DNA of 64,000 bases, taken from Neoceratodus forsteri (taxonomy: Eukaryota; Chordata; Ceratodontiformes; Ceratodontidae). The translations under genes were made by a program, and so were the position numbers. Where the stretch lies: positions 661,319,501-661,383,500 of the forward strand of contig CM057456.1 of NCBI GenBank assembly GCA_016271365.2. Reading direction: 5' to 3'. How positions within the stretch are numbered: position 1 is the first letter of the stretch; the number at the start of each line of letters is the position of its first letter. Positions 43,724 through 54,329 of the stretch are shown here, piece by piece. The notes beneath the pieces were generated by a model, which was not told where the DNA came from, did not search any database, and saw nothing but the letters and a program-made list of their open reading frames with translations.

Positions 43724-43789
43724 GTGAGGCATTCTTTTTTCATACCTTGTTTTTATTTCATAGTAAAAAATGTATTTTATTTTTTTCAC

Positions 43790-44490
43790 AGAAGCAGGTG
43801 TTGCTCAGTTGGTAGCACATCCCCTGTGGACCTGAAGGTCATTGGCTCTAGTCTAAAAGTGGGACTTAGGCTCATTCCCTAAATGGTGGCACTCCGGTGG
43901 TGTACTGCTGGAGTGTGCCGTCCTTTAGGTGAGACGTTAAATCAGGATCCCGTCTGCCCTTCTGTAGTGCTGTCCTGGTGGGTGTCAAAGTGGAAGTAAA
44001 AGAACCCAAGACACTCTTCATAAGAAATGTTGATTTTCCCTGCTGTCCTGACCTACACATCCCCTTCCCATAAAACCAGTTTAGGCAGTTGTCCTTGGAT
44101 ATGTGTGTGGGTGTTGATGAGCAGAACGGCTGTCACTACACATTTACTGTGATCACTTCACTAGTGATCTTTCTTCTTGATGCCTATTCCTTATTTCTTG
44201 TATTTATCTGTAAATACTGCATTAATTTCTTGTATTTATCTGTAATTACTGCTTTGCTCTAGGTCATAGTGAGTCTTTATCGATCTGCATTTGACTGTAC
44301 CGCTATTGAAAACTGAGTTATCTTCTATGTATGTTATGCTTCTTCTGATTTCAGTGTATGTGCATTACTTGCTTCAAGTTCTGCTCTGTATGTGCTTTTA
44401 ATTCCTGTACTCTCCCGGGTTGTACCTGAAAATAGGCATATGTCTTGTCTAGTGTACTTGCCAAGTAAACAAAAGCTAAATAAATAAAAT
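43790..44490 (+). mobile_element. SINE-X, long copy just after the GLB1 exon
   Basis: The head has TTGGTAGCACATCCCC (box A) and a degenerate box B (TGGCTCTAGTC). The central block GAGACGTTAAATC follows at 43931. The tail has GTACCTGAAAATAGGCATAT at about 44424 and ends in AAAAGCTAAATAAATAAAA. At 700 bp it is longer than the 7265 copy because of extra sequence between core and tail (about 44090-44400). It lies 66 bp downstream of the exon. Confidence 0.75.
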
Positions 44491-45519
44491 TAAGGTGCAG
44501 ATTGCCTACGTGCCGCAGATTAGTAGCATGTAGCCGATTCTAATTGTCAGTGTTGCGCACTGGAGGGCCTGTGGACCCCTGTGCACATGCATGAAAAGGA
44601 TGCGCGTCCCTCCGCATGGCTGCTACATACATGGGGTGTCTAGGATGTGCCCAAACTCCATGCCATTCACTAAGGTGCAGAGTGCCTTGCAATGGGGGTG
44701 CAGGATACTGCAGCAGGGACCCTACCATATCTTTTATGTGCCTACCCCAGTGATACCTTCTGGCTGTGGTAGGACAGGGAATCCCTTCTCCGTACTGCCC
44801 CAGCCCACCAGGCTGACAGGGAAGGCTGAGGACAACCACTTGAGCACTCACCTGTAGTTTAATATAAAGGCAGTCCTGCACCTTCTCAGAATCCCTTGCT
44901 TACGTGGAGCCGGGAACCCACTTCAGGACCTAGGATGGGCATGTGATTGGATGCCCGCCTGTGTCCATCGTGGACAGCTGCGCACTGGAGGGTGCGGGGC
45001 CGTGGAGACGTGCCATGTGGGTGCACATGGTTCTACATACCACACACCCTGCATGTGTCTGCAGGCTTGTAGCTATGCATGCATACCTAACATATATTCA
45101 TGCATAGTCCCCATTGCTTGTAAAGTGCATTTGGATACAAATCAAACTTCTTTTTCTTCTTCAACACCAAATGAAGGCAGAAGCAGATTAGAAATGCCAA
45201 GCTCTTATTTCAGTTCTGTTGTTAGTACTTTCTTCCATCCAGACTGCTTTACCAGGACAGGGCTTGCTTCATAGGGTTCACTGATATCAATAAAAAGTGG
45301 CAGCTAAGGATGCCACTTGTCATGTCCGTAATCCAGGTTTGGATCCAAAACTTGGAATTTTGCTGCGGTCCTGTGTAAAAACACTGAGCATCCCATTATA
45401 TGTTCCCCAAGAAAATCCTCTGTAGCAGTGCTGTCCCCTTGTGGTCCAGTGGGAGAGGTGCATGAAAACATGGGGTAGAGTGTTTGGATCGCGGCCCTAG
45501 AGGGGAGAATTCATTTAAT
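44491..45519. other. Unassigned intronic sequence
   Basis: No gene recognised. GCGCACTGGAGGG occurs at about 44555 and again at about 44983, each followed within 60 bp by a GTGCACATG and a CTACATAC motif, hinting at an old repeat. Nothing else can be assigned. Confidence 0.45.
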
Positions 45520-45810
45520 TATTAATATATTTTTTGTTGACTGGGGAAAAGAGGGCTAGGCAATATAACCTATTTTCAGCCTTGTACCAAGGGGTGAGGG
45601 GATACAGTTGCAGATCAGCTGAAATTGAACCAGATCAAGCTGTTGGTGGTATTTATTTAGTAAATGGAGGAAATTTGACCAGGACACCAGGGTAGTCCCC
45701 TACTCTTTTTCAAGAAGTTCCCTGGGATCTTTAATGTCCACCTGTACCTGAACAACCACCAGAAAAGGTAGACAGGACCCTGGTTTAATGTCTAATCCAA
45801 AGGACATATG
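45520..45810 (-). mobile_element. SINE-X / LINE tail, antisense fragment
   Basis: On minus it holds the block ACCACCAACAGCTTGATCTG, a CTGAAAATAGG-like motif and the AT-rich 3' tail. Upstream of those it has part of the central block (TTAAACCAGGGTCCTGTCTA). The head is not recognisable. Confidence 0.7.
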
Positions 45811-46309
45811 GGAGAGGAGGGAGGAGATGTTTGGGCTTTGCCCTAGGAAGGGTAAAAAAGAAAAGAATAAGGCAGGCTTCAGGATAATGGCCTGCAGTCT
45901 CAGGGCCCCACACTCCACTTTTTACAGCAGTGCATATAGGTCTGTGAAAAGATAGGAACTGCCCTGAAGGCCCTTTCGCAGCGAGCAGCCATGGAATTGG
46001 AGTCTGAGATCTGTAGTGTCTGGGTTAGGAGATCTGAGTGAAATTGAAAGGGGGTCTGGGAGATGCAAATGATAAAACTGTAAAAAAGCCAGATATTTCT
46101 GTGCATTTTAAACAAAAAAGTGATTCTTTTTTATTAGTAATCACACTGCTCTCTCTTGTCAGAATGCTCCTTGTACACCATAAAAGCCACTTGAGTATTT
46201 CCGTATCAACCATTGCGCTACCTTCTCCTGTGACCATGCTCCTCGTTTAACAACACACTGCTCGTATGGCATTACTATGGTGACTTCTGGTTAGCACAAG
46301 CACACATTG
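45811..46309. other. Unassigned intronic sequence
   Basis: No gene or repeat recognised; only short open frames without motifs. Confidence 0.45.
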
Positions 46310-46580
46310 CATGGTGCTGGAATTGCCGGATCTTTCACCACCGTTATCACAGGCTCCTTTCTTCATTTTTTGTTTGCACTTCATTTCATTTTTTGCTTAT
46401 TTGTATTGTTTCATATGGTGCTTTTCCGTGCCCTGGAACTGTTCCCTCTCAGAATTTGTATATGTAATAAGTCTTGATGTATTTTGTTCTGTAGCCTCCC
46501 AAGTCATTCCTGAAAATAGGCATTCAGTTGTCTAGTATACCCACCCGGTGACTAAACACCAAATTAATAAATTAAATTTT
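46310..46580 (+). mobile_element. SINE-X / LINE 3' tail fragment
   Basis: It ends with CATTCCTGAAAATAGGCATT, TGTCTAGTATACCCACCCGG and an AATTAATAAATTAAA tail, the shared SINE/LINE 3' end. The T-rich sequence before it may be LINE 3' UTR. Confidence 0.65.
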
Positions 46581-47059
46581 CCCCGATGAAATGCACCAAA
46601 TAGGAGACGCATATGAATCCATCAAACAGATGCTGCCCATGCTCATTGCAAAACACCAGGAAAATTGTGATCACTGAGGATGCGGAACATGCTCACTAGA
46701 ATGCATTTCTGTTGCAGCAACTAAGCGGAAGTACTATTTCCTTTCAGAAGGGCAGTTGGTACAGAACACAAAATGTTCTGAACAAAGTATTGTGTTTTTT
46801 GTTTCCATTTCTTATAATAGCAATAAAGGCATTGGGGGTTACATTAACAGCTAGGTAATTACCCCCTAAGGTCACACGGTAAGAGGTGCACTTATAAAGT
46901 GGGTTCAACTAACAGTTTATGTAACACCTGGCCTCGTCTGCTTGCTTAAAGAGTACGTAAAATCATTATTTTCAGAACTGGTATTCATTCCCCTGAATTA
47001 TCTTTATTTATCTGTACCTGAATAAAAAGTGCTATAAAAACTGTATTTTGGATTGTCTT
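46581..47059. other. Unassigned intronic sequence
   Basis: Nothing recognisable. Confidence 0.45.
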
Positions 47060-49602
47060 GTTTTATGCGCAACATTCTGTCCTAGGGGTGAGGATACGGT
47101 CCACTGGAACAGTTTGATTGTCTGGACATCTTTAAACTATGCTTTTACCACCACCTGGGCGCGATATCCCCCGACTCCACCCTGTGTCATCAGATTTTTC
47201 TTTCCACTGGAAGGACAGGTCACCTCCTTCCTGGCTTCTGCTTAGATTTAGTGCATCATAGGCGAACTTTGTCTTCCTTCAGTTTACTTGCATTATTCCT
47301 TCGATACCCCTCATCAATTTACAATTCTGCATTTAGTGTCAGCAGAAGATGTCTGTCACCGACCTGCATGATGTGTGTGTACTGCATGATGTGTGTGTAC
47401 TGCCTGGGTGGGCAACATGATGAGGCCGGGTGCAGCCTTTGTTTAAGCATGCTTCTAGAGTTTCTCGAGGACAAGAAGCTCTGGCTGTTGCTGGGGAAAT
47501 CTTCGGAACGGGATCCGAAGGACTACCCTAAGGGCTACAACAAGGCCTTGGCTGCGGTTGGGTTGGCTCAGCAACTTGCAACCCTTGAGGCAGAAGTGGT
47601 GGCCGTGAACACCTCTTTGGTTGCAGTGTTGCTCTCAGCTGGGGCCATTGCTGGAGGGTCATTCATCGGAGATTTCCGGTACATGTGTTTGGCCCTCCAA
47701 ACCCTGGGGGAGAACCCTACCCACCATGGTGGTAAGAAGCTGTCGCCAGCGGCAGTTGTGGGAGAGAGAGAGAGAGAGATTGCAGTCCCCCGGTCCCTCA
47801 ACTCGCCTGACTGCTCGGTGACTGTCAAGTGCCCCTCTTCCCAGGGGCAGGTCAGGCAGGTTGTGGGCTTTTGGTTCCCTAATTGAGCCAGTCTTCAACT
47901 CTAGTTGAGCAGGTCACCAAGATACTTCTCAGGCCTGTTGACCAGTTGTAAGATGAGTCAACGATTCGATCTTGCAGACCCTGGTGCTCGCAGTCCTCAC
48001 CCAGGAGGAAGTGGTCCAGTCAGTATTCCTGTCTGGTCCTTGGGAGCTGCCTCCACCAACAGTTGAGCCATCCTCATGCATGCTGCTTAAGGTGGGTCAG
48101 CATGTTGTGTACCACGGTCAGCCAGGAGGCTTCTCTTGTCGCCATCCGGCCTATCGATGGTTAGGTTACAGCCGAGATTTTGATCATGGTGTTCCCACTC
48201 TCGCTCCCTCTCGACCGGGAGGCATTGCTGTTGACACTCCTCCATCTCCTCATGCGTGGATGAGGAGAGGCTCCATCGCAAGCTGTGATGATGCTTCGAG
48301 GAGCTCCCCTGGCAATGAGTCGGTGTAGGGTTCTCTTCTCTGGGCCTCTGGTCACCTGGCAGATGCCAATGGCACTGCCATTGGTTCACACCATGCAGGT
48401 ACTCCCACATCTGCTTCTCCACATATTCATGTGGAGCCGACACCACTGCAGCTGATGGTGGGCACTGCGACCAAGGAGGCCTGTTTTCGGCCACCAGCTT
48501 GCCAGGCCGGTGGCGCGTGGCTCCACCTGAACAGGTGGAGAAGCAGATGTTGGGGTACCTGGGGAATGTTGTCAAGTTTCCGGACAAGGAATCCCACAAG
48601 ATTGACCATGCTGCTAAAAAGGTATAAGCTGTAGCATCCCTGGGTCTCTGTCAGGCTAGTTGTGCCTTAATAATGGTCAACTTCGGTCACTCCCTGATGG
48701 GGATCTTCGATGCACTCCTCTCTCACTTCCCTGCTCATAAGCAATTGCCACTGATGGTCATTAGAGACCAGGGTCAATCGCTGGTTAAACACCAGCTCCA
48801 GATGGCCTTGAATATGGGCAACTCATGGGCCCGTGCTATGGCAGCGGCCATCTCCGTATGTCGCAGAGCCTGGTTGCTTCTGTCCTCCTTCATGGCAGAC
48901 ACCCAGCACAAGCTAGCTGATGTCCCTTTCTTGGGTATCAACTTCTTTGGCCCTGAGGTGGAGGGACATCTCACCAGGACTAAGAAGTCCAGTGCCACCC
49001 TAGATTCTGTGGCGTCGCCCCAGTAGGACCTGAAAAAGAAGCCTAAGAAACAGGTTTCTTGGCTCTTTCAGCCACAGCCTCCTCAGCAGCAGCCCCAGCA
49101 GGGGCAGTACTAGGCCTGGCACCCCAAGCAGAAGTCCGGGGGCCAGGCTCCTAAGAAAGGAGGGCACAAGGACCAGTGGTGCCCTTCCAGCTGAAGCCAC
49201 AGCTGTCCAGTGATGGATGGGGAGGGTGTCATCCATCCTGTCCCTATCTGTACTCTCCATTGGAGGTCGGATGCATCACTTTTTGCCACATTGGTCGGCT
49301 GTCACAACAGACAAATGGGTGTTGGACGTAGTGGGCAGAGGGATGCCTTTGGACTTTGAGGCTCTCTCACCTTAACACCTCCATATGCCTCAGGAGTTTA
49401 GGGTGTCACAGGACACACTGTCTGCCCTTGGGAAGACACTGCTCAGCTCCTTTTTATAAAAAGGAGTGATAGCTCGTAACCTGGACAACTTTCCAGTCAG
49501 GATTACATGTCCAGGTACTCCCTGGTCCCAAAACTGAGGAGAGGGCTGGAACCCCATACTGAATTTACACGATCTGAACCAGTTCATGCAGAAATGCAAG
49601 AT
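47060..49602 (+). mobile_element. DIRS-B element, gag to RT start, split by DIRS-A3
   Basis: Same family as 1640-3700: the leaders align (TAGGGGTGAGGATACGGT and TTTCCACTGGAAG blocks). Gag runs from about 47350 to 49025. The RT lead-in appears at 49280-49370 (WSAVTTDKWVLDVVGRGMPL) and at 49550-49600 (a NPILNLHDLNQFMQKCK-like block). The left end of DIRS-A3 then cuts it at 49603. Confidence 0.78.
47251..49026 (+). pseudogene. DIRS-B gag remnant
   Basis: 47251-47886 has a Cys block containing a fresh 18-bp duplication (MMCVYCMMCVYCLGG), then RDPKDYPKGYNKALAAV. It is broken between 47887 and 48570, and resumes with PDKESHKIDHAAKKV. 48673-49026 carries MVNFGHSLMGIFDALLSHF, then VCRRAWLLLSSFMADTQHKL and GINFFGPEVEGHLTRTKKSS, the last gag block matching RRHAWLRVSGF of A1. 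The natural start is probably near 47350 and unclear. Confidence 0.7.
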
Positions 49603-49751
49603 CGTGCTTTGAGTGGGAGCTCTTGCAGCAGGTTACACCATAAGGACTGAAACTGGCATGGAAACAAGGACCCCACGGAGAACTTCAAGCTAGCAGTCTA
49701 CAGTGGTGGACCATCCCCTGACGTTGGCCCGTCTCTGACGTCGACCATTGG

Positions 49752-49758
49752 TATAAAA
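49752..49758 (+). promoter_or_regulatory. TATA-like box of DIRS-A3
   Basis: TATAAAA followed by GGGGTGGTCCCC, 169 bp before the gag start; the counterpart of the box at 32526 in DIRS-A2. Confidence 0.5.
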
Positions 49759-49920
49759 GGGGTGGTCCCCCAGCCCTACCCCATTTCTTTTCCTGCTGTT
49801 GACCTGTGCACATCGGCTCCACGGATGCCTTCTGCTCTAGTCGAACGTCATTTCTTATGTGTTTACCAGCGTTTTCTTGTTTTATAATTCCCTTAAACAT
49901 TAGTGTTTTTTTTCCTCTGT

Positions 49921-50637
49921 ATGTCTTCTCCATCTTCCTTCGTTGAGTGGCACCAGTCCAGGTGTGCCTGCAGCAAGCAAATTCTGGCTAAAGATGGCCA
50001 TTTGGCCTGCCTCTTCTGTCTGGGTCCAGATCACAACACCAAGGCCTGCCAGCATTGCTTGAAGTTCAACAACAGGACAAGGAGTTGCCGCCAGGAAGCC
50101 CTCAAATCCTTCTTGTTAGAGAAACGGCTGCCTTGCAGAAGAAAATCCAGGGTAAATGCTCACCATCTTCTCCCATTTCGGGGGCTTCCACTTCTTCAGC
50201 TCACCACAAGGACAAGAAGTCATCGGGGAAGCACCACCATAAGGAGAAGCACAAGGACAAGTCCTCCTCGGACTCTCACTGCTGGTCCCCACACAAGTCT
50301 GGCACCGGTTCCGGGTCCTCCTCCCATGGGAGGTCGGACTCTGTTCCCCAGGCAGCCCGCATTCCTTCCAGACTCCCGGTAGTTAGGCCTACCACCCTCA
50401 TCCTGACGTTAGGTGGAGGCTCTCCTGGGTACGAGGCTTTGCCTTCTGGCCTTCAGCCCCTGAAGCTCAGGCCTCTTCCCAGACTTCGGGTCCTCAGCCA
50501 GGTGACTCAGCTGGTTCTTCCTTGGGCGGCAGATCTTTACCCGTCGTCAGACCGGCCACGGCATCCACCAAGTCAGCCTCAGACTCCACGGCAGACTCCT
50601 CTTATCAACGCCTAGGGCATGTGCTCACCTCCTCCAA
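49921..50637 (+). pseudogene. DIRS-A3 gag, N-terminal part
   Basis: It starts MSSPSSFVEWHQSRCACSKQ. The knuckle CLFCLGPDHNTKACQHCLKF matches A1 closely, and the frame continues to KSFLLEKRLPC. A frameshift near 50150 moves coding to the frame holding HHKDKKSSGKHHHKEKHKDK, a highly basic His/Lys tract equivalent to the Arg/Ser/His tract of A1. A Pro/Leu-rich linker follows, then an insertion. Confidence 0.75.
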
Positions 50638-50718
50638 GAGACCCCATGGAAAACTTCTGGCTAGCAGTCTACAGTGGTGGACCATCCCCTGATGTTGGCC
50701 CGCTTCTGACATCTGCCT
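50638..50718 (+). repeat. Partial second copy of the DIRS-A left end within gag
   Basis: It matches 49673-49750 of the same element: ACCCCATGGAAAACTTCTGG, then CTAGCAGTCTACAGTGGTGG and ACCATCCCCTGATGTTGGCC. It lies in the gag linker, directly before a LINE-like tail. Confidence 0.85.
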
Positions 50719-51050
50719 CTATCCCGTCACTCTGTTCTCCCTCCCTCTCCTCCCCATCCTAGCCTGTCAACCTTAACTGACAGCTCTTAATTCCCTATTG
50801 TGGCAGACATTACAAACTACCTTTGTATAGCCTGTTCTTGATGTATATAGAACCTATAGGTATGCAGCCATGGTATCATTGTCTAGCCTTACATTATTGT
50901 TGCTACTGTCATTGTTTGCTGCTATACTGCACTGTTTCTCTGTACAACTTGTATTGCTTCATTGTACCGCAGGTCGACCCTGAAAAAGGGACTGTAATTG
51001 TCTCAGTGGTCTTACTCGATTACCAAAACTCAGATAAATAAATAATAAAG
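50719..51050 (+). mobile_element. LINE 3'-tail insertion in DIRS-A3 gag
   Basis: Sequence up to GACCCTGAAAAAGGGACTGT and the terminal CAGATAAATAAATAATAAAG resembles the shared CCTGAAAATAGGCA...TAAATAAA tail of the L2-like LINE and SINE-X, more diverged. Gag coding resumes at about 51055. Confidence 0.6.
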
Positions 51051-51068
51051 AGTGATGCCCTTCCTTCC

Positions 51069-52530
51069 TTGGGACTTGACTCCCCTGAACGTGCTTCTCC
51101 TAAGCCGATACCAGCCACTACTCCAGACCGGCGCAGGTACACACCCGCCTCTTCAATGACAGCCTCCCCATTGTCAGTTCCGGTGACCTTTCAGCCATCA
51201 TCACCGAACCCTCGTATGCTGCCGGCAAATGAGCATGTCTCTCCTAAGCGGACGCCTGAGGGACCATTACACGACCTGCTGACGGCACCAGACGACCGTA
51301 CTTCAGGGCAGCCGATGCTAGCTGTCCCTACTCCACAAGGGCTACAGCCGCCTCAGGGCCCGACGCCCGGTCTGTCTGCCCCTCCAACGCCAGATGCTCC
51401 CGCTGAGCCTAGGATCCACTATCAGAGGTCAAGAAACTCTTTTCATCCTGGTGGTACACTATTAAGGGAGACCTTCCTCCATGGAAGCTTACCTCACCCC
51501 TACTAAGGAGCCAACTACTTCAGAGGGTCCCCCCCAAAGGCCTTCTCCCAAACCCAGGGAGCCTACTCCCCAACCTAGGGAAGTGGCCCGAAGCCGGATA
51601 GCTTGAACAGAGGTCATTCTGGCCATAAAGATAGGAGGCACCATTCCTCCTCCAAGTCTTCAGAATCTTCTCTTCTTGGGTGTGCTTCTTCACCTCCTGA
51701 TACTAAGGACTCCCTCAGATTCCCGCCTGATGATCGATCTTTCATGGACATTATGTGGCACATCCAAGCCAATATGGGGTGGGACATGGAAGATTTGTAT
51801 CCAGAAAGACATCGTTTGGCCAGATATTTCCATCAGAAGGATCCTAAGTCCATTTTGGTGCCACCTTGGTTGACACCTTCCAGGATGTCACCAGGATTGC
51901 CTGAAAGCATCCTTCTACTTCTTTGGCGGTGCCCAAGAAATCTGACCGTCTTTATATCGCCCCCAGTAATGAACCCTTTTTTAGGAGAACAACCTCTGGC
52001 TGATTCAATGGTTATTAGTGCTATCTAGGACTGGTCCAGACGTCCTAGGCACCTAAGCACCCAACTCCCGTCAAGGAGTCCAAGCAACTGGACCAGCTTG
52101 GCAAAAAGGTTTATGCCTCGGCTACTTGCACCATTCGCTCCCTCAACTTGTTAACACACATGGTGCAATATCAAAACACGCTTTGGAGGCAGGGCGTGGA
52201 ACTTGCTTAGGCCCTACCTGATGTTCCCCAGAAGGCAGGGCTGCTCAACCTTTTAAACTCTGCATCGGACTTAGGCACCCACATCCTATGTTCTTCCTAC
52301 GACTCTGCTGAAACTGCAGCTAATGCGGAAGCTACCGGCGTATGCATAAGACGACATTCCTGGCTCTGGGTCTCAGGATTCTCTCCGGATGTCCAGGCAG
52401 GCATTTTGGATGTCCCCTTCAAAGGCCCAGTCCTTTTTGATGAGGAATCTGAGAAAATCATTACTCATCTATAGGATTCGGGCAAGACTATCTGGTCAGT
52501 GCACACCGTGTACCAGTCTAACCCCAAAGC
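51069..52530 (+). pseudogene. DIRS-A3 gag, linker and C-terminal core
   Basis: 51069-51506 is a Pro/Thr-rich linker. 51603-52028 has RFPPDDRSFMDIMWHIQANM, DLYPERHRLARYFHQKDPKS and NPFLGEQPLADSMVI. 52080-52300 continues in broken frames with a QLGKKVYASATC-like block. 52389-52530 ends the core (SPDVQAGILDVPFKGPVLF in shifted frame). There are several stops. Confidence 0.72.
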
Positions 52531-52779
52531 AATTCTGGAGTCCGTCCTTTCACTGTTCTTCTGGACAACAGCCCCGAGGACAGCAGCAGCAAGGCACCTT
52601 CAGAAGAAAGGCCTCCTCTCAGACCCCAGGAGGAGCAGCTCCTAGTGCCACCAAGTCCTCCCAGGCAGCTCTGCCTAAACCCAGCGTCTCTGCCTGACTC
52701 CTTGCCCGACCCCCCAATCCTAGCCGAAATCTCTGGGGGAGGCGGTGGGGGGTCGTTTCTCCCTCTATCTAGAGAGATG

Positions 52780-52915
52780 GAGCAGGCTAACATACGAACA
52801 AATGAACATACGAATCTGCCAGCAGAAACAGGCCTCGTGGTTTATCAAGTCTGCTCAAGTGCGCAACTAGCACCCCTAGAGTGCAGCTGCCCCACCCCCC
52901 TCACCTCCAGGTGAG
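52780..52915 (+). repeat. Small insertion in DIRS-A3 ORF2 lead-in
   Basis: Compared with A1 (25740-25860) the order is interrupted here by about 135 bp beginning AACATACGAACAAATGAACA. The repeated AACATA(C)GAA motif resembles the 3' ends of some short CR1-derived elements. Identity is uncertain. Confidence 0.4.
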
Positions 52916-52979
52916 ATCCATCAGTTCGTAGGGTACTGCAATTGATCGAGAAGGGACACACTCTAGAATTCCTAGAGCT

Positions 52980-54290
52980 GTCACCGGACTACTCTCCCTG
53001 CTCTCCTGCTATTCTTCATCACATGCCACCCTCATCCAGGAGGAAATCCAGGTGTTTCTACACAAACGGGCTATAGAAGCTGTTCCAGTGGCCCAAAGAG
53101 GGAAGGGCTTCTATTCCCACTTTTTTTGTTCCCGAGAAAACGGAATCTGTGCCCCATCCTGGATCTCTGCAGTCTGAATAAATATGTGGAATACAAAGGT
53201 TCAGGATGGTCATCCTTCCAGGCCTGATTCTACTTCTCCATCAAGGGGATTGGCTTTGCTCTCTGGACATGCAGGATGCATACCTCCACATCCTGATCTC
53301 CCAGCCCCACAGAAGGTTTCTGTAGTTCTTCTTTCAAGAACAGCATTGCCAGTTCTAAGCTATGCTGTTTGGCCTGTCCTCGCTCCTTGAATCTTTACAA
53401 AGTGCCTCGGGTGGTGGCAGTGGCCTTAAGGATGAAAGGTCATTATGTCTTCCCTTACCTGGACTATTGGCTTCTCACAGCTCCCACCAGGGAACAGCTG
53501 TTACACACCGTGGTAGACACCTTTACTCTGTTCCACGACCTAGGGATCACTCTAAATTTCCCAAAGTCCTCCTCTTGGCCGAGCCAATGACTCCAGTTGT
53601 TAGGGGCAGTCCTGGACACCATCCAAAGCAAAGCCTTTCTGCCTCCAGACAGGGCAGAATGCATCCAAGCTCACACTTAGGTGGTGTCCTCGTCTCGTCT
53701 GGTTCTAGCCAGGGTCATCCCAAGGCTTTTAGGACACATGGCAGCAACTCTCGCAACTGTTCCATTGACAAGGCTGCACATGAGAGTGACACAGTGGACC
53801 TTGAGAGTCCAGAGGGATCAGCGCATGGACAACTTGGACTAACCTGTAAGAGTCTCAGTCCCAGTTTGGCAGACTCTCCAGTAGTGGCTCTATTCTCCCA
53901 GTCTTTCCAGGGGGATATCCTTCTGAAGGGAGCCTCCTCTCCAGTCTTGGACTACAGATGCTTTGGACCACAGCTGGGGATCCCACCTTGCAGACCGGCA
54001 AACCCAGGGAACATGGTCTGCTCTAGAGAAAAACCCTCCAAATCATCATGTTGGAGATGAGGGTGATCCTTTATGCCCTGCATGCTTTTCAGGCAGATCT
54101 AGCCCCAAGCCACCTCCTTATCCGCACAGACATGTCAGTGGTTTTTTACATAAACAGGGCAGCACTCACTCGTATCCCCTCTGCAGGGAAGCCATGAGGG
54201 TTTGGTACTGGGCCATCGAGCACCAACTGGAACTCTCTGCCATGCATGTTCCAGGCCTCCAAAATACCTTGGCCGACAGCCTAAGTTAGT
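52980..54290 (+). pseudogene. DIRS-A3 reverse transcriptase and RNase H, mutated catalytic site
   Basis: Frames across 53090-53600 give SHFFCSREN-like, RFRMVILPGL-like and CSLDMQDAYLHILI (motif A intact). HYVFPYLDYWLLTAPTREQL follows: the box is YLDY (53456-53467) instead of YLDD. Thumb-like LGITLNFPKSSSWPSQ comes next. RNase H at about 53945-54289 keeps TTDALDHSWGSHL-like and HKQGSTHSYPLCREAM and HVPGLQNTLADSLS. The frames are broken by stops and shifts. Confidence 0.82.
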
Positions 54291-54329
54291 CCCTGTCCAA
54301 GGCTCACGAGTGGGAGCTTCTACAGTGAG

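Noticed and set aside
47251..47886. 211-codon frame as an independent host gene
   Set aside because: Its leader and Cys block align with the DIRS-B relic at 1640-3700, and the gag core follows downstream, so it is part of a transposon.
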